Origin: Streptomyces sclerotialus
GTDB lineage: Bacteria > Actinomycetota > Actinomycetes > Streptomycetales > Streptomycetaceae
Direction: 5' to 3'
Assembly: GCA_000719105.1 (NCBI GenBank)
Contig: JODX01000028.1
Span: 1 to 62,297, forward strand
Length of the DNA stretch: 62,297 nucleotides
A program made the position numbers and the translations under genes. Below are positions 8,814-17,153 of the stretch, piece after piece (the first letter of the stretch is position 1; the number at the start of each line of letters is the position of its first letter). The notes beneath the pieces were generated by a model. It was not told the DNA's origin and ran no database searches. It worked only from the letters and a program-made list of their open reading frames with translations.

Positions 8814-8916
8814 GGGGCTCCCCGTGTGCTGAGGCGTTTCCCGCGTACTGAGGTGGTTCCACGCGTACGGAGGTGGCTCCCCGCGCACCGAGGCACTTGC
8901 CGCGTACTGAGCGGTG
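8800..8916 (+). repeat. Six imperfect 19-20-bp tandem repeats
   Basis: Six copies of a unit like TTCCCGCGTACTGAGGTGG start at 8800, 8819, 8838, 8857, 8877 and 8897. The first contains the TGA stop of the upstream gene, so the array looks like repeated duplication of that gene end. It fills most of the space before the next gene. Confidence 0.85.
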
Positions 8917-8951
8917 CCTCGCAGTCAGTGCGCCCCCGTAGGATGGAGGAC

Positions 8952-9539
8952 ATGGCCAAGACCAGTACGACGACCCAGGGGCTGCGCGCGGCGATCGAGC
9001 GCAGCGGCTATTACCCGGCTCTCGTGGCCGAGGCGGTGGAGGCCGCTGTCGGCGGCGAGGCCATCCGGTCGTACCTGGTCCACCAGGAGACGACGTTCGA
9101 CGCCAACGAGGTGCGGCGGCACGTGACCGTGCTCGTCCTCACCGGCAACCGCTTCATCGTCAGCCACACCGACGAGCAGGCCGCGGACGACACCTCCCCG
9201 ACGCCGTACGCCACGACGTCCACCGAGTCCGTGAAACTCAGCCGGATCTCCTCGGTGGTCGTCAGCCGCGTGGTGGCCAACCCGGAGTCGTACACGCCGG
9301 GCACGCTGCCCCGCGAGGTCGTGCTGACCATCGGCTGGGGCGCCGTCTCCCGCATCGACCTGGAGCCCGCTGCCTGCGGCGACCCCAACTGCGAGGCCGA
9401 CCACGGCTACACGGGCAACTCGACGGCGGACGACCTCAGCCTGCGCGTCAGCGAGGCCGGGGACGGCCCCGAGACGGTGCGTCAGGCCCTCGCCTTCGCC
9501 CAGGCCCTCTCCGAGGCGACCGCGGACATGACCCGCTGA
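8952..9539 (+). CDS. Conserved actinobacterial protein (DUF5998-like)
   Basis: A 195-residue soluble protein starting MAKTSTTTQGLRAAIERSGY. It contains a mixed alpha/beta region and a Cys-containing segment CGDPNCEADHGY near residue 142. ATG 8952 has GGAGGA directly upstream; an in-frame ATG at 8943 is possible. Its stop overlaps the start of the phosphodiesterase gene by one base, so the two are coupled. I recognise the family only as a conserved hypothetical; the function is unknown. Confidence 0.8.
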   Translation: MAKTSTTTQGLRAAIERSGYYPALVAEAVEAAVGGEAIRSYLVHQETTFDANEVRRHVTVLVLTGNRFIVSHTDEQAADDTSPTPYATTSTESVKLSRISSVVVSRVVANPESYTPGTLPREVVLTIGWGAVSRIDLEPAACGDPNCEADHGYTGNSTADDLSLRVSEAGDGPETVRQALAFAQALSEATADMTR

Positions 9540-10780
9540 TGTCCCACCCGTCTCCCCCCGCCACCCCTGATCGAGGGCGCTCCGCGCCCGCCCCGCTCGA
9601 TCCCGCATGGGACGAGGCCGAACCCCTCGCCATCGGCTCCGCGCCCGTACCCGAGTACGGCACCGGCTCGCTCGCCGATCTCCTGCCCACACTCGCGGCC
9701 GGCCTGGGCGTCCCCGGCATGACCGCCGCGATACCGGAGCTGACCCCGGCCGACCGGAACTGCGTCTTCCTGATCGACGGGCTGGGCTGGGAGCAGCTGA
9801 GGGCGCACCCGGACGAGGCGCCGTTCCTGACCTCGCTGCTGTCCTCCTCGCGCGGCGGCACCGGACGCCCGATCACCGCGGGTTATCCGGCGACCACCGC
9901 CACCTCGCTGGCCTCCGTGGGCACCGGCCTGCCGCCGGGCGCACACGGCCTGCCCGGCTACACGGTCCGCAACCCGGACACCGGCGAGCTGATGAACCAG
10001 CTCCGCTGGAAGCCGTGGACCCCGCCGGCCGTCTGGCAGCCGTACCCCACCGTCTTCCAGCTGGCCGACCGCGCGGGCGTGCACACCGCGCAGGTCTCCT
10101 CGCCCACCTTCGAGCACACCCCGCTGACACAGATCGCGCTGAGCGGCGGAACGTTCCACGGCCGGCTCTCCGGCGAGGAGCGCATGGACCTGGCCGCCGG
10201 GCAGCTGGCCGCCGGCGACCGCTCGCTGGTCTACACGTACTACGCCGAGGTGGACGGCAAGGGCCACCGCTTCGGCATCGACTCGGACGCCTGGCGCGGC
10301 CAGCTCATGTACGTGGACCGTCTGGTCCAGCGTCTCGCCGAGCAGCTCCCGCCGCGTACGGCCCTGTACGTCACCGCCGACCACGGCATGATCGACATCC
10401 CCTTCGACGAGCAGCACCGCATCGACTTCGACGAGGACTGGGAGCTGCGCGCCGGAGTCGCCCTGCTGGGCGGCGAGGGCCGGGCCCGCCATGTCTACGC
10501 GGTGCCCGGCGCTTCGGGCGACGTGCTGGCCGTCTGGCGCGAGGTGCTGGGCGAGCAGTTCTGGGTGGCCTCGCGCGACGAGGCGGTCGCTGCGGGCTGG
10601 TTCGGCCCGGCCGTCGACGAGCGGGTGTACGCCCGGATCGGCGACGTGGTCGCGGCGGCCCACGACGACGTCCTGCTCATCGCCTCGGAACGGGAACCGA
10701 ACGAGTCGTCGATGACCGGCAACCACGGCTCGATGACGCCGGCGGAACAGCTCGTCCCCCTGCTGGAAGTACGCACCTGA
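9539..10780 (+). CDS. Alkaline-phosphatase-fold phosphodiesterase / nucleotide pyrophosphatase
   Basis: A 413-residue protein of the type I phosphodiesterase/nucleotide pyrophosphatase family. Metal-site motifs are visible: CVFLIDGLGW near residue 76, the threonine-nucleophile region GYPATTATSLASVGTG near residue 118, and YVTADHGMIDIPFD near residue 277. No signal peptide is seen, so it is probably cytosolic. It is coupled to DUF5998 by TGATG and followed 97 bases later by tdk, which suggests, without proof, a link to nucleotide metabolism. Confidence 0.87.
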   Translation: MSHPSPPATPDRGRSAPAPLDPAWDEAEPLAIGSAPVPEYGTGSLADLLPTLAAGLGVPGMTAAIPELTPADRNCVFLIDGLGWEQLRAHPDEAPFLTSLLSSSRGGTGRPITAGYPATTATSLASVGTGLPPGAHGLPGYTVRNPDTGELMNQLRWKPWTPPAVWQPYPTVFQLADRAGVHTAQVSSPTFEHTPLTQIALSGGTFHGRLSGEERMDLAAGQLAAGDRSLVYTYYAEVDGKGHRFGIDSDAWRGQLMYVDRLVQRLAEQLPPRTALYVTADHGMIDIPFDEQHRIDFDEDWELRAGVALLGGEGRARHVYAVPGASGDVLAVWREVLGEQFWVASRDEAVAAGWFGPAVDERVYARIGDVVAAAHDDVLLIASEREPNESSMTGNHGSMTPAEQLVPLLEVRT

Positions 10781-10877
10781 TGGTTCCCCTTCCGGACGCA
10801 CGCGCCTGACCGGCACACCCCTGCCCGCCCTCGATTCCGCTCCTCCGGTCCCACCCCGAAAGGTCCCTGACAATCCC

Positions 10878-11561
10878 ATGCCCGAGCTGGTGTTCTTCTC
10901 CGGAACGATGGACTGCGGGAAGTCGACGCTGGCCCTCCAGATCGAGCACAACCGCTCGGCGCGCGGTCTCCAGGGCATGATCTTCACCCGCGACGACCGC
11001 GCCGGCGAGGGCAAGCTGTCGTCACGGCTCGGCCTGGTGACGGACGCCGTGGAGGTCGCGGACGGCCAGGACCTGTACGCCCACCTCGTGGACCACCTGT
11101 CGCAGGGCAGCCGCGCGGACTACGTGATCGCGGACGAGGCCCAGTTCCTCGCCCCGGAGCAGATCGACCAGCTCGCCCGGGTGGTGGACGACCTGGGTAT
11201 CGACGTCTACGCGTTCGGCATCACCACCGATTTCCGCTCGAAGCTCTTCCCCGGCTCCCAGCGCCTGGTCGAGCTCGCCGACCGGGTGGAGGTGCTCCAG
11301 GTCGAGGCGCTGTGCTGGTGCGGGGCCCGCGCCACCCACAACGCCCGCACGATCGGCGGCCGGATGGTCGTCGAGGGGGCCCAGGTGGTCGTCGGCGACG
11401 TCAACCAGTCCGAGGCCGTCGGGTACGAGGTCCTCTGCCGCCGTCACCACCGGCGCCGGATGACGGCGGCCACGGCTCGGGCGGGCGCCCTGTCGCCGGA
11501 CGTGCTGCCGGTGGACGCGGAGCCGGCGGCGCGGCCGTCAGCGCACCCCGTGCACCAGTGA
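10878..11561 (+). CDS. tdk: Thymidine kinase
   Basis: A 227-residue type II thymidine kinase that phosphorylates thymidine to dTMP for salvage. Motifs: P-loop SGTMDCGKST (residues 8-17), DEAQF (Walker B), and zinc-binding Cys pairs CWCGARA and VLCRRHH. Length is slightly above the usual because of a Pro/Ala-rich tail. The last 24 bases overlap the 3' end of the opposite-strand VOC gene. Confidence 0.96.
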   Translation: MPELVFFSGTMDCGKSTLALQIEHNRSARGLQGMIFTRDDRAGEGKLSSRLGLVTDAVEVADGQDLYAHLVDHLSQGSRADYVIADEAQFLAPEQIDQLARVVDDLGIDVYAFGITTDFRSKLFPGSQRLVELADRVEVLQVEALCWCGARATHNARTIGGRMVVEGAQVVVGDVNQSEAVGYEVLCRRHHRRRMTAATARAGALSPDVLPVDAEPAARPSAHPVHQ

Positions 11562-12341
11562 GAACACCGCTCCCTCCGGATCGGCCACCGTCGCGACGCG
11601 GCCGTGGACGGTGTCGTGCGGCGGTGCGAGGAGACGGCCGCCGAGGTCGCTCACTCTGCTGACCGCCTCGTCGGTGTCGACGACCCGGAAGTAGGTCAGC
11701 CAGTGCGGGCCGCGGTCACGGGGGAGGGCGTTGCCGACGCCGTGGATGCCGGCGACCGGACGGCCCTTGATGTGCAGGGTGATGTGGTCGAGGCCGTCGG
11801 GGCCGGAGGAGACGGCCGGTTCCTCCTCGTAGCCGAAGACGGTCCGGTAGAACTTGGCGACGACGGGTGCGTCGCGGGTGAGGAGTTCGTGCCAGGCGGG
11901 GGCGCCCGGCACGTCCGTCACGGTGGCGCCCCGGTGTTCTTGCGCCTGCCAGACACCGAAGACGGCGCCCGAGGGGTCCGAGGCGATGGCCAGGCGGGCC
12001 GCCTCGGCGGCGTCCAGGGGACCCACCCCGACGGTGCCCCCGCAGTGCCGCACCAACTCGGCGGTCAGGTCCGCGTCGTCCGAGGTCAGGTAGGGCGTCC
12101 ACGCGACGGGCAGATGACGGTCGGGCGGCAGCTGGCCGATGCCGGCGACCTCGCGGCCGTCGAGCAGGGCCCGTACGTACGGCCCCAGTTGCCGCGGCCC
12201 GGGCCGGAACTCCCAGCCGAACAGCGCGCCGTAGAACTCCTGGGTCGCGGCCAGCCCGTGCACCATCAGACTCACCCAGCAGGGCGTGCCGGACGGACGC
12301 GCCGCACCGTCCGGGCCGACCGGTACCCGTACCTCGGTCAT
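11538..12341 (-). CDS. Two-domain VOC (glyoxalase/bleomycin-resistance-like) protein
   Basis: A 267-residue protein made of two VOC repeats. The first starts TPCWVSLMVHGLAATQEFYGALFGWEF and the second PAWHELLTRDAPVVAKFYRTVFGYE; each ends with an SDPSGAVFG or ADPEGAVFS strand. Such proteins bind or isomerise small molecules, and the substrate cannot be read from sequence. ATG 12341 was preferred over GTG 12347 on ribosome-site spacing. Its 3' end overlaps tdk by 24 bases. Confidence 0.85.
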   Translation of the reverse strand: MTEVRVPVGPDGAARPSGTPCWVSLMVHGLAATQEFYGALFGWEFRPGPRQLGPYVRALLDGREVAGIGQLPPDRHLPVAWTPYLTSDDADLTAELVRHCGGTVGVGPLDAAEAARLAIASDPSGAVFGVWQAQEHRGATVTDVPGAPAWHELLTRDAPVVAKFYRTVFGYEEEPAVSSGPDGLDHITLHIKGRPVAGIHGVGNALPRDRGPHWLTYFRVVDTDEAVSRVSDLGGRLLAPPHDTVHGRVATVADPEGAVFSLVHGVR

Positions 12342-12563
12342 CGTCACTCTTCTCCCGGCCGCTCGCGGCAGCCGTGTCAGGTCCGCTCACCGAACGCGCG
12401 AACCGCCGTTCCGCGCGCTCCCGTCCCGTTGTGTTGCCCGCGCGACGTGTTCCCGCACCACGCGTGGCCCCTCAGGTTCCAGCCGCGTCACGGCCGTACG
12501 GCGGCAGATACGGAAGGATGCCTGGATTATCGCTTCTCCTCCCCTTCCGCACGCCAGGCGCGC

Positions 12564-12585
12564 GGTGTCGCTCACGCGTGCGACA
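12564..12585. promoter_or_regulatory. Inverted repeat in the VOC/rhodanese divergent promoter region
   Basis: GTGTCGC (12564-12570) and GCGACAC (12579-12585) form a 7-bp inverted repeat with an 8-base spacer, about 60 bases before the rhodanese start. It could be an operator. Nothing else stands out in 12342-12643. Confidence 0.4.
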
Positions 12586-12643
12586 CGTAACCGATGCGGT
12601 ACGAGTCGTGGTCGCGGCCGCCCGGTGCGCGAGGATGGGTGTC

Positions 12644-13471
12644 ATGAACGCCATCATCTCCGCGTCCGACCTCGGCGGCGCTCTCGCGGGTCCCCACCCA
12701 CCGGTCGTCCTCGACGTCCGCTGGCAGCTCGGCGGCCCGAATCTGCGGCCCGACTACGAGAAGGCCCACATCCCGGGAGCCGTCTTCGTCGATCTGGACT
12801 CCGAACTGGCGAGTCCCGCGGGCTCCGCGGGCCGGCACCCGCTGCCCGACCTCGGCGTCTTCGGTGCCGCGATGCGGGCGGCCGGCGTCTCGGCCGACCG
12901 GGAGGTCGTCGTGTACGACGGCGGGCTGGGCTGGGCGGCCGCGCGCGCGTGGTGGCTGCTGCGCTGGGCGGGACACCCATCGGTACGGGTTCTCGACGGC
13001 GGTCTGGCGGCCTGGGACGGGCCGTTGACCTCGGAGGTTCCTCGGCCGGAGGTGGGCACCTTCGTGCCCGTGCCGGGCGCCCTGCCGCTCCTGGACGCCG
13101 ACGGGGCCGCTGCGATGGCCCGCAGCGGGCTGCTGCTGGACGCACGGGCGGCCGAGCGCTACCGCGGCGACGTCGAGCCCATCGATCCGGTCGGCGGCCA
13201 CATCCCCGGCGCGGTATCGGCTCCCACCAGCGAGAACGTGGACGACTCGGGCCGCTTCCGGCCCGCCGCCGAACTCGCCGGCCGCTTCGCGTCGCTGGGT
13301 GCGGCCGAGGCGACCGAGGTGGGCGTCTACTGCGGCTCGGGCGTCTCGGCTGCCCACCAGGTTCTCGCCCTGACCGTCGCCGGCATCCCGGCCGCGCTGT
13401 ACGTGGGCTCGTGGTCGGAGTGGAGCCGGAACGGCGACCGTCCGGTGGCGACGGGCCCGGACCCTCGGTGA
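12644..13471 (+). CDS. Two-domain rhodanese-type sulfurtransferase
   Basis: A 275-residue thiosulfate or 3-mercaptopyruvate sulfurtransferase. The N-terminal non-catalytic rhodanese domain includes VVLDVRWQL and AHIPGAVFVDLD. The C-terminal catalytic domain has LLDARAAERYRG and the active-site loop VYCGSGVSA with C230, which carries the persulfide. ATG 12644 has GAGGA 8 bases upstream; ATG 12635 is an alternative. It stands alone between a divergent VOC gene and convergent sepH. Confidence 0.92.
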   Translation: MNAIISASDLGGALAGPHPPVVLDVRWQLGGPNLRPDYEKAHIPGAVFVDLDSELASPAGSAGRHPLPDLGVFGAAMRAAGVSADREVVVYDGGLGWAAARAWWLLRWAGHPSVRVLDGGLAAWDGPLTSEVPRPEVGTFVPVPGALPLLDADGAAAMARSGLLLDARAAERYRGDVEPIDPVGGHIPGAVSAPTSENVDDSGRFRPAAELAGRFASLGAAEATEVGVYCGSGVSAAHQVLALTVAGIPAALYVGSWSEWSRNGDRPVATGPDPR

Positions 13472-13488
13472 TACCGACGGCCGCATGA

Positions 13489-13522
13489 GAAGGGGCCCGC
13501 ATCTGAACGATGCGGGCCCTTC
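13489..13522. terminator. Bidirectional terminator between the rhodanese gene and sepH
   Basis: GAAGGGGCCCGCAT (13489-13502) pairs with ATGCGGGCCCTTC (13510-13522) with a single bulged G. It lies between convergent genes. Confidence 0.75.
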
Positions 13523-13551
13523 ACACGTACGAGTGACTGGTGCCGCTTCCG

Positions 13552-14580
13552 CTAGTCCTGCTTCTTCCGCCGTGTACCGAACACGATCTCGTCCCAGCTC
13601 GGCACCGCGGCACGGCGCCCCGGACGGACGCCGTCCGCCTCGGCCTGGCGGTCGGTGGCCCCGACGAGCCGGTCACGGTGGCTGGTGACCGAGCGCGGCA
13701 TGAGTACGTCCGCGTAGGCGGAACCGGCCGAGGCCGCGGGGGCCGGTGGTTCCTCCGTCTCGACCTCGGGCGCGCTCTCCTCCGGCGCCTCGGCGGGCAG
13801 TTCGGGTACGACCAGGTCGCCCCGGTAGCTGGGGACGGCCTCCAGGATGCTGGTGAGCGAGTCGCGCTCGCCGGCGCTCTCCTCGACGGGCTCGGGCGAC
13901 GGGGCCGGCGGGGCGGCACGTTCCGTCTGGCGGTCCAGGGGACGGTCGCGGGGCAGCCGTGCGATGCGCGGCACGAACGGGAAGCTCGGCTCGGCGCTCC
14001 CGAGGTCGTCGGACTCGCCGATCAGCGAGCGCGCCTCGTCGTCGACGGCCTGGACGAGCCGCCGGGGCGGGTCGTACGTCCAGCTCGCGGAGTGGGGCTC
14101 ACCCGCGACCCGGTAGACCAGCAGCACCTCCCAGGTGCCGTCGTCGCGCCGCCACGAGTCCCACTGGACGGTGTCCTTCTCGGCGCCGCGCAGCAGCAAC
14201 CGCTCCTGGACGGCTTCGCCGAGCTGGGGACCTGCGGCGTTCTCCCCGGGCCTGCGGACCGGTGTCTTGCGGGCCCGTTCGGCCATGAAGGCGCGCTCGG
14301 CGAGCACGGGACCCTCGAAGCGGCGCACCCGGTCGACGGGGATGCCGGCGAGCTGTGCCACCTCCTCGGCCGACGCGCCAGCGCGTATACGCGCCTGGAT
14401 GTCGCGCGGGCGGAGATGGCTCTCCACCTCGATCTCGATCTGGCCGAGGCGGGGCCGGTCGCCGCGCACGGCGGCACGCAGCCGTTCGTCGATCGGAAGG
14501 GTGTATTCCGTTGCGTCGGCAGCCTTGAGCACCAGCCGTGTGCCGTCATTGGAGACGGCCACGACACGCAGTTCGGGCAT
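13552..14580 (-). CDS. sepH: SepH, FtsZ-regulating cell division protein (DUF3071)
   Basis: A 342-residue protein. The N-terminal DUF3071 region begins MPELRVVAVSNDG and includes a helix-turn-helix (SAEEVAQLAGIPVDRVRRFEG). A long acidic, Pro-rich linker leads to the conserved C-terminal motif SWDEIVFGTRRK. Family knowledge: SepH binds FtsZ and promotes Z-ring assembly during vegetative and sporulation septation in Streptomyces. The start at 14580 has GGAGG close upstream; a longer reading to 14667 lacks support. Confidence 0.93.
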   Translation of the reverse strand: MPELRVVAVSNDGTRLVLKAADATEYTLPIDERLRAAVRGDRPRLGQIEIEVESHLRPRDIQARIRAGASAEEVAQLAGIPVDRVRRFEGPVLAERAFMAERARKTPVRRPGENAAGPQLGEAVQERLLLRGAEKDTVQWDSWRRDDGTWEVLLVYRVAGEPHSASWTYDPPRRLVQAVDDEARSLIGESDDLGSAEPSFPFVPRIARLPRDRPLDRQTERAAPPAPSPEPVEESAGERDSLTSILEAVPSYRGDLVVPELPAEAPEESAPEVETEEPPAPAASAGSAYADVLMPRSVTSHRDRLVGATDRQAEADGVRPGRRAAVPSWDEIVFGTRRKKQD

Positions 14581-15052
14581 GGGGACCTCCCGGGTGGTGC
14601 CTGCCGACGTCACGTGCGTCGCTGCTTCCGCTAGTCGAGTGTGGCCTGCCCGGGTGCAGCCTGCCACAACCTTGCCGAGTTGCCCGGCGTGTCGGGCGTG
14701 GGCCCTGGACCGCCGTTATGGCACGGTAACCAATTCGCAACGCTAAGTGACGAATCTCATCACCCTGCGCAAAGCTCCCCCTCCCGGCGGTCCTCAAAGG
14801 CCCCGGACACCCTGGCGGGAGTCCGGACCCAGGGCTCGCAACAGTACTCCATTCGGGCCACTCGCGTGGATCGGCGCGCCGCCGAACTTTCGGCGAGGGG
14901 TGCGAGTTGGCCGTCCGAAGCGTCGCTTTCGTGGCGACTGGGCGTGGCGCACTTCACTGAATCACCAGAAATGGAACCAATCGTTCCGCCCGTACGTCAC
15001 CCTCTCGTGCAATCGGACGACCAAGTACGGGAAAGGCAGGCAAGTCCCGGGA
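14581..15052. other. Non-coding gap between sepH and the Ser/Asp-rich membrane protein
   Basis: These 472 bases separate two divergent genes and must hold both promoters. I see no convincing gene, terminator or repeat, and no clear -10/-35 pair. Confidence 0.6.
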
Positions 15053-15889
15053 ATGCCGACGAAAGCGCACGATGGTGAGGAAGCGAAGGACGTCGAGGGC
15101 CGGAGGAACAAGCTCGAGCTGAGCCTGGCCCAGGTCGCGGGGAGCGCGGTGGCCGCGGTGGTGGCCGCCAAACTCGCGTCGTACTTCGGCGTCTACGGGA
15201 CGATCCTCGGCGCCGGTGTGGTGAGTGTGATCGCCACCTGCGGGGGCACCCTCTTCCAGCACTTCTTCCGGCGTACCGGGGAGCAGTTGCGCGATGCCGC
15301 GGTGCAGACGAGGCCCAGGGAGCAACCGGTTCCGGCGCCCGGGGAGTTCGGTGCGGCGACCGTGCACCGCGCGCGGGGCAGGGGGTGGAAGCGGCCGGTG
15401 ATCGCCGCCGCCGTGGTCTTCGGTGTCACCATGGCCGGAATCACCACGTACGAGCTGGTCTCGGGTTCCGGGATCGGCGGCGGGAACAGCACCACGGTCG
15501 GCGACGCCCTGTCCGGGCACAACAAGCCGACCTCCGCCGACGATTCGGGCTCCTCCGGCTCGACGGACTCGACGGACCCGGACGACTCCACCGACTCCAC
15601 CGACTCCACCGACTCCACCGAGGCGCCCGGTTCTTCGACCTCCCCCGACTCCGGAGGTTCCCCGGAGGGCAGCGGATCGCCCTCGGTCGCGCCGTCCGTG
15701 TCGGGCGGCGGTACGCCGACGGACGGCGGCAGCGGTACGGGGCAGAGTGCGGCGCCGGACGCCTCCGAAAGCCCGACGGCCGGTGAGGAGTCGGACGCGA
15801 GCTTGGCCCCCGGCGCGTCCGCTACGAGCCCAGCACCCTCCGCAAGTAGTCGTTCCGGAACCGCCGATCCGGATCGAGCCGGTCCCTGA
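15053..15889 (+). CDS. Membrane protein with long Ser/Asp/Thr/Gly-rich tail
   Basis: A 278-residue protein with two hydrophobic segments: residues about 28-65 (VAAVVAAKLASYFGVYG and on) and about 108-128 (VIAAAVVFGVTMAGITTYELV). The remaining 150 residues are low-complexity Ser/Asp/Thr/Gly/Pro, probably extracellular. A 9-bp DNA repeat encodes DST units within it. ATG 15053 was chosen because the hydrophobic region begins shortly after. The last 68 bases overlap the opposite-strand oxidoreductase. Function unknown. Confidence 0.75.
   Translation: MPTKAHDGEEAKDVEGRRNKLELSLAQVAGSAVAAVVAAKLASYFGVYGTILGAGVVSVIATCGGTLFQHFFRRTGEQLRDAAVQTRPREQPVPAPGEFGAATVHRARGRGWKRPVIAAAVVFGVTMAGITTYELVSGSGIGGGNSTTVGDALSGHNKPTSADDSGSSGSTDSTDPDDSTDSTDSTDSTEAPGSSTSPDSGGSPEGSGSPSVAPSVSGGGTPTDGGSGTGQSAAPDASESPTAGEESDASLAPGASATSPAPSASSRSGTADPDRAGP
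15584..15619 (+). repeat. Four exact 9-bp tandem repeats inside the membrane-protein gene
   Basis: GACTCCACC occurs four times in a row (15584, 15593, 15602, 15611), encoding Asp-Ser-Thr units in the low-complexity tail. Such a perfect array is prone to slippage and so to length variation between strains. Confidence 0.95.
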
Positions 15890-17153
15890 GTGCGGTGAAC
15901 TCGCCGAACCGCGGGTAGACCCCGGCGAGGTGATCGGCGTCCCGGGTGTGCACCTTGCCCCAGTGCGGCCGTCCCTCGTGCGCGGTGAGGATCCGCTCGG
16001 CGGCGGTGAAGTAGGCCCGGTACGGGGTGCCCTTGAACATGTGGACGGCGACGTAGGCGCTGTCGCGGCCGGACGCGGTCGACAGCGTGATGTCGTCGGC
16101 GGGAGCGGTGCGGACCTCGACCGGGAAGCTGATCCGCAGGGGCGAGCGGTCGACCATCGCCTTGAGCTCGCGCAGGGTGTCCGCCAGGGCCGCGCGCGGG
16201 ACGGCGTACTCCATCTCCACGAAGCGCACGCGGCGCGGGGACGTGAAGACCTTGTAGGGGATGTCGGTGTACGTGCGCGCGGACAGGGCGCGGCTGGATA
16301 TCTCCGCGAGCGGAGGAATCGTCGCGGGTACGGCCCGGCCGACCCAGTTGACCGCCTGGAAGAGGCCGTTGGAGAGGACCTCGTCCTCCAGCCAGCCGCG
16401 CACCCGGCTCACCGGTCGCTCCGGGCCCGCGCTGCGGTTGTTGCGTTTGGTGTTGGTGTTGGCGGTGTGAGGGAACCAGTAGAACTCGAAGTGCTCGTTC
16501 TCGGCCCAGAGCTGGTCGAACTCGGCGAGGACCCGGTCGAGGGGCATCGGTTCCTCGCGGGCCGTGAGCAGGAAGACCGGTTCCACGGCGAACGTGACCG
16601 CGGTGACGATGCCCAGCGCGCCGAGGCCGATGCGGGCCGCCGCGAAGACCTCCGGGTTCTCCTCCCGGGAGCAGGTGAGGACCGAGCCGTCGGCGGTGAC
16701 CAGTTCCAGCGCCGTGACCTGGGCGGCGAGCGAGCCCGACTCGCGGCCGGTGCCGTGGGTGCCGGTGCTGATCGCGCCGGACACCGTCTGCTCCATGATG
16801 TCGCCCATGTTCGTGAGCGAGAGCCCCTCGCGCGCGAGCGCCACGTTGAGCCGCTTGAGCGGGGTGCCGGCCTCGACGGTGACCGTCATGGCCTCGCGGT
16901 CGACGCGGCGGATACCGGTCAGCAGATCGGGGCGGACCATGACGCCGTCGGTCGCGGCGACGGCGGTGAAGGAGTGCCCGGTGCCGACGGCCTTCACCCG
17001 CAGGCCGTCCTGGGCGGCCTGCCGGACGGCCGCGGAGAGTTCGTCGACGGAGGCCGGGGTGACCTCCCGTGCCGGCCGGGAGGTGACGTTCCCGGCCCAG
17101 TTACGCCACGCCCGGCCGCTCGTGGTCGCCGTCCCGCTCGCTGTGCCGCTCAT
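15822..17153 (-). CDS. FAD-linked sugar-1,4-lactone oxidase
   Basis: A 443-residue VAO-type flavoprotein. The FAD-binding N-terminal half has VKAVGTGHSFTAVAATDG and GTHGTGRESGSLAAQV. The C-terminal ALO domain contains the family signature HWGKVHT near residue 401. Related enzymes oxidise L-gulono- or D-arabinono-1,4-lactone; the true substrate is unknown. The start overlaps the upstream exporter by 53 bases, so the two are one transcription unit. The 3' end overlaps a convergent gene by 68 bases. Confidence 0.9.
   Translation of the reverse strand: MSGTASGTATTSGRAWRNWAGNVTSRPAREVTPASVDELSAAVRQAAQDGLRVKAVGTGHSFTAVAATDGVMVRPDLLTGIRRVDREAMTVTVEAGTPLKRLNVALAREGLSLTNMGDIMEQTVSGAISTGTHGTGRESGSLAAQVTALELVTADGSVLTCSREENPEVFAAARIGLGALGIVTAVTFAVEPVFLLTAREEPMPLDRVLAEFDQLWAENEHFEFYWFPHTANTNTKRNNRSAGPERPVSRVRGWLEDEVLSNGLFQAVNWVGRAVPATIPPLAEISSRALSARTYTDIPYKVFTSPRRVRFVEMEYAVPRAALADTLRELKAMVDRSPLRISFPVEVRTAPADDITLSTASGRDSAYVAVHMFKGTPYRAYFTAAERILTAHEGRPHWGKVHTRDADHLAGVYPRFGEFTALRDRLDPDRRFRNDYLRRVLGS

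Noticed and set aside
5868..8888. A 1006-codon open frame on the minus strand opposite the acetyltransferase gene
   Set aside because: It is the usual antisense shadow of a very GC-rich gene: low complexity, no domains, and the plus-strand protein has clear GNAT and ATP-grasp motifs.
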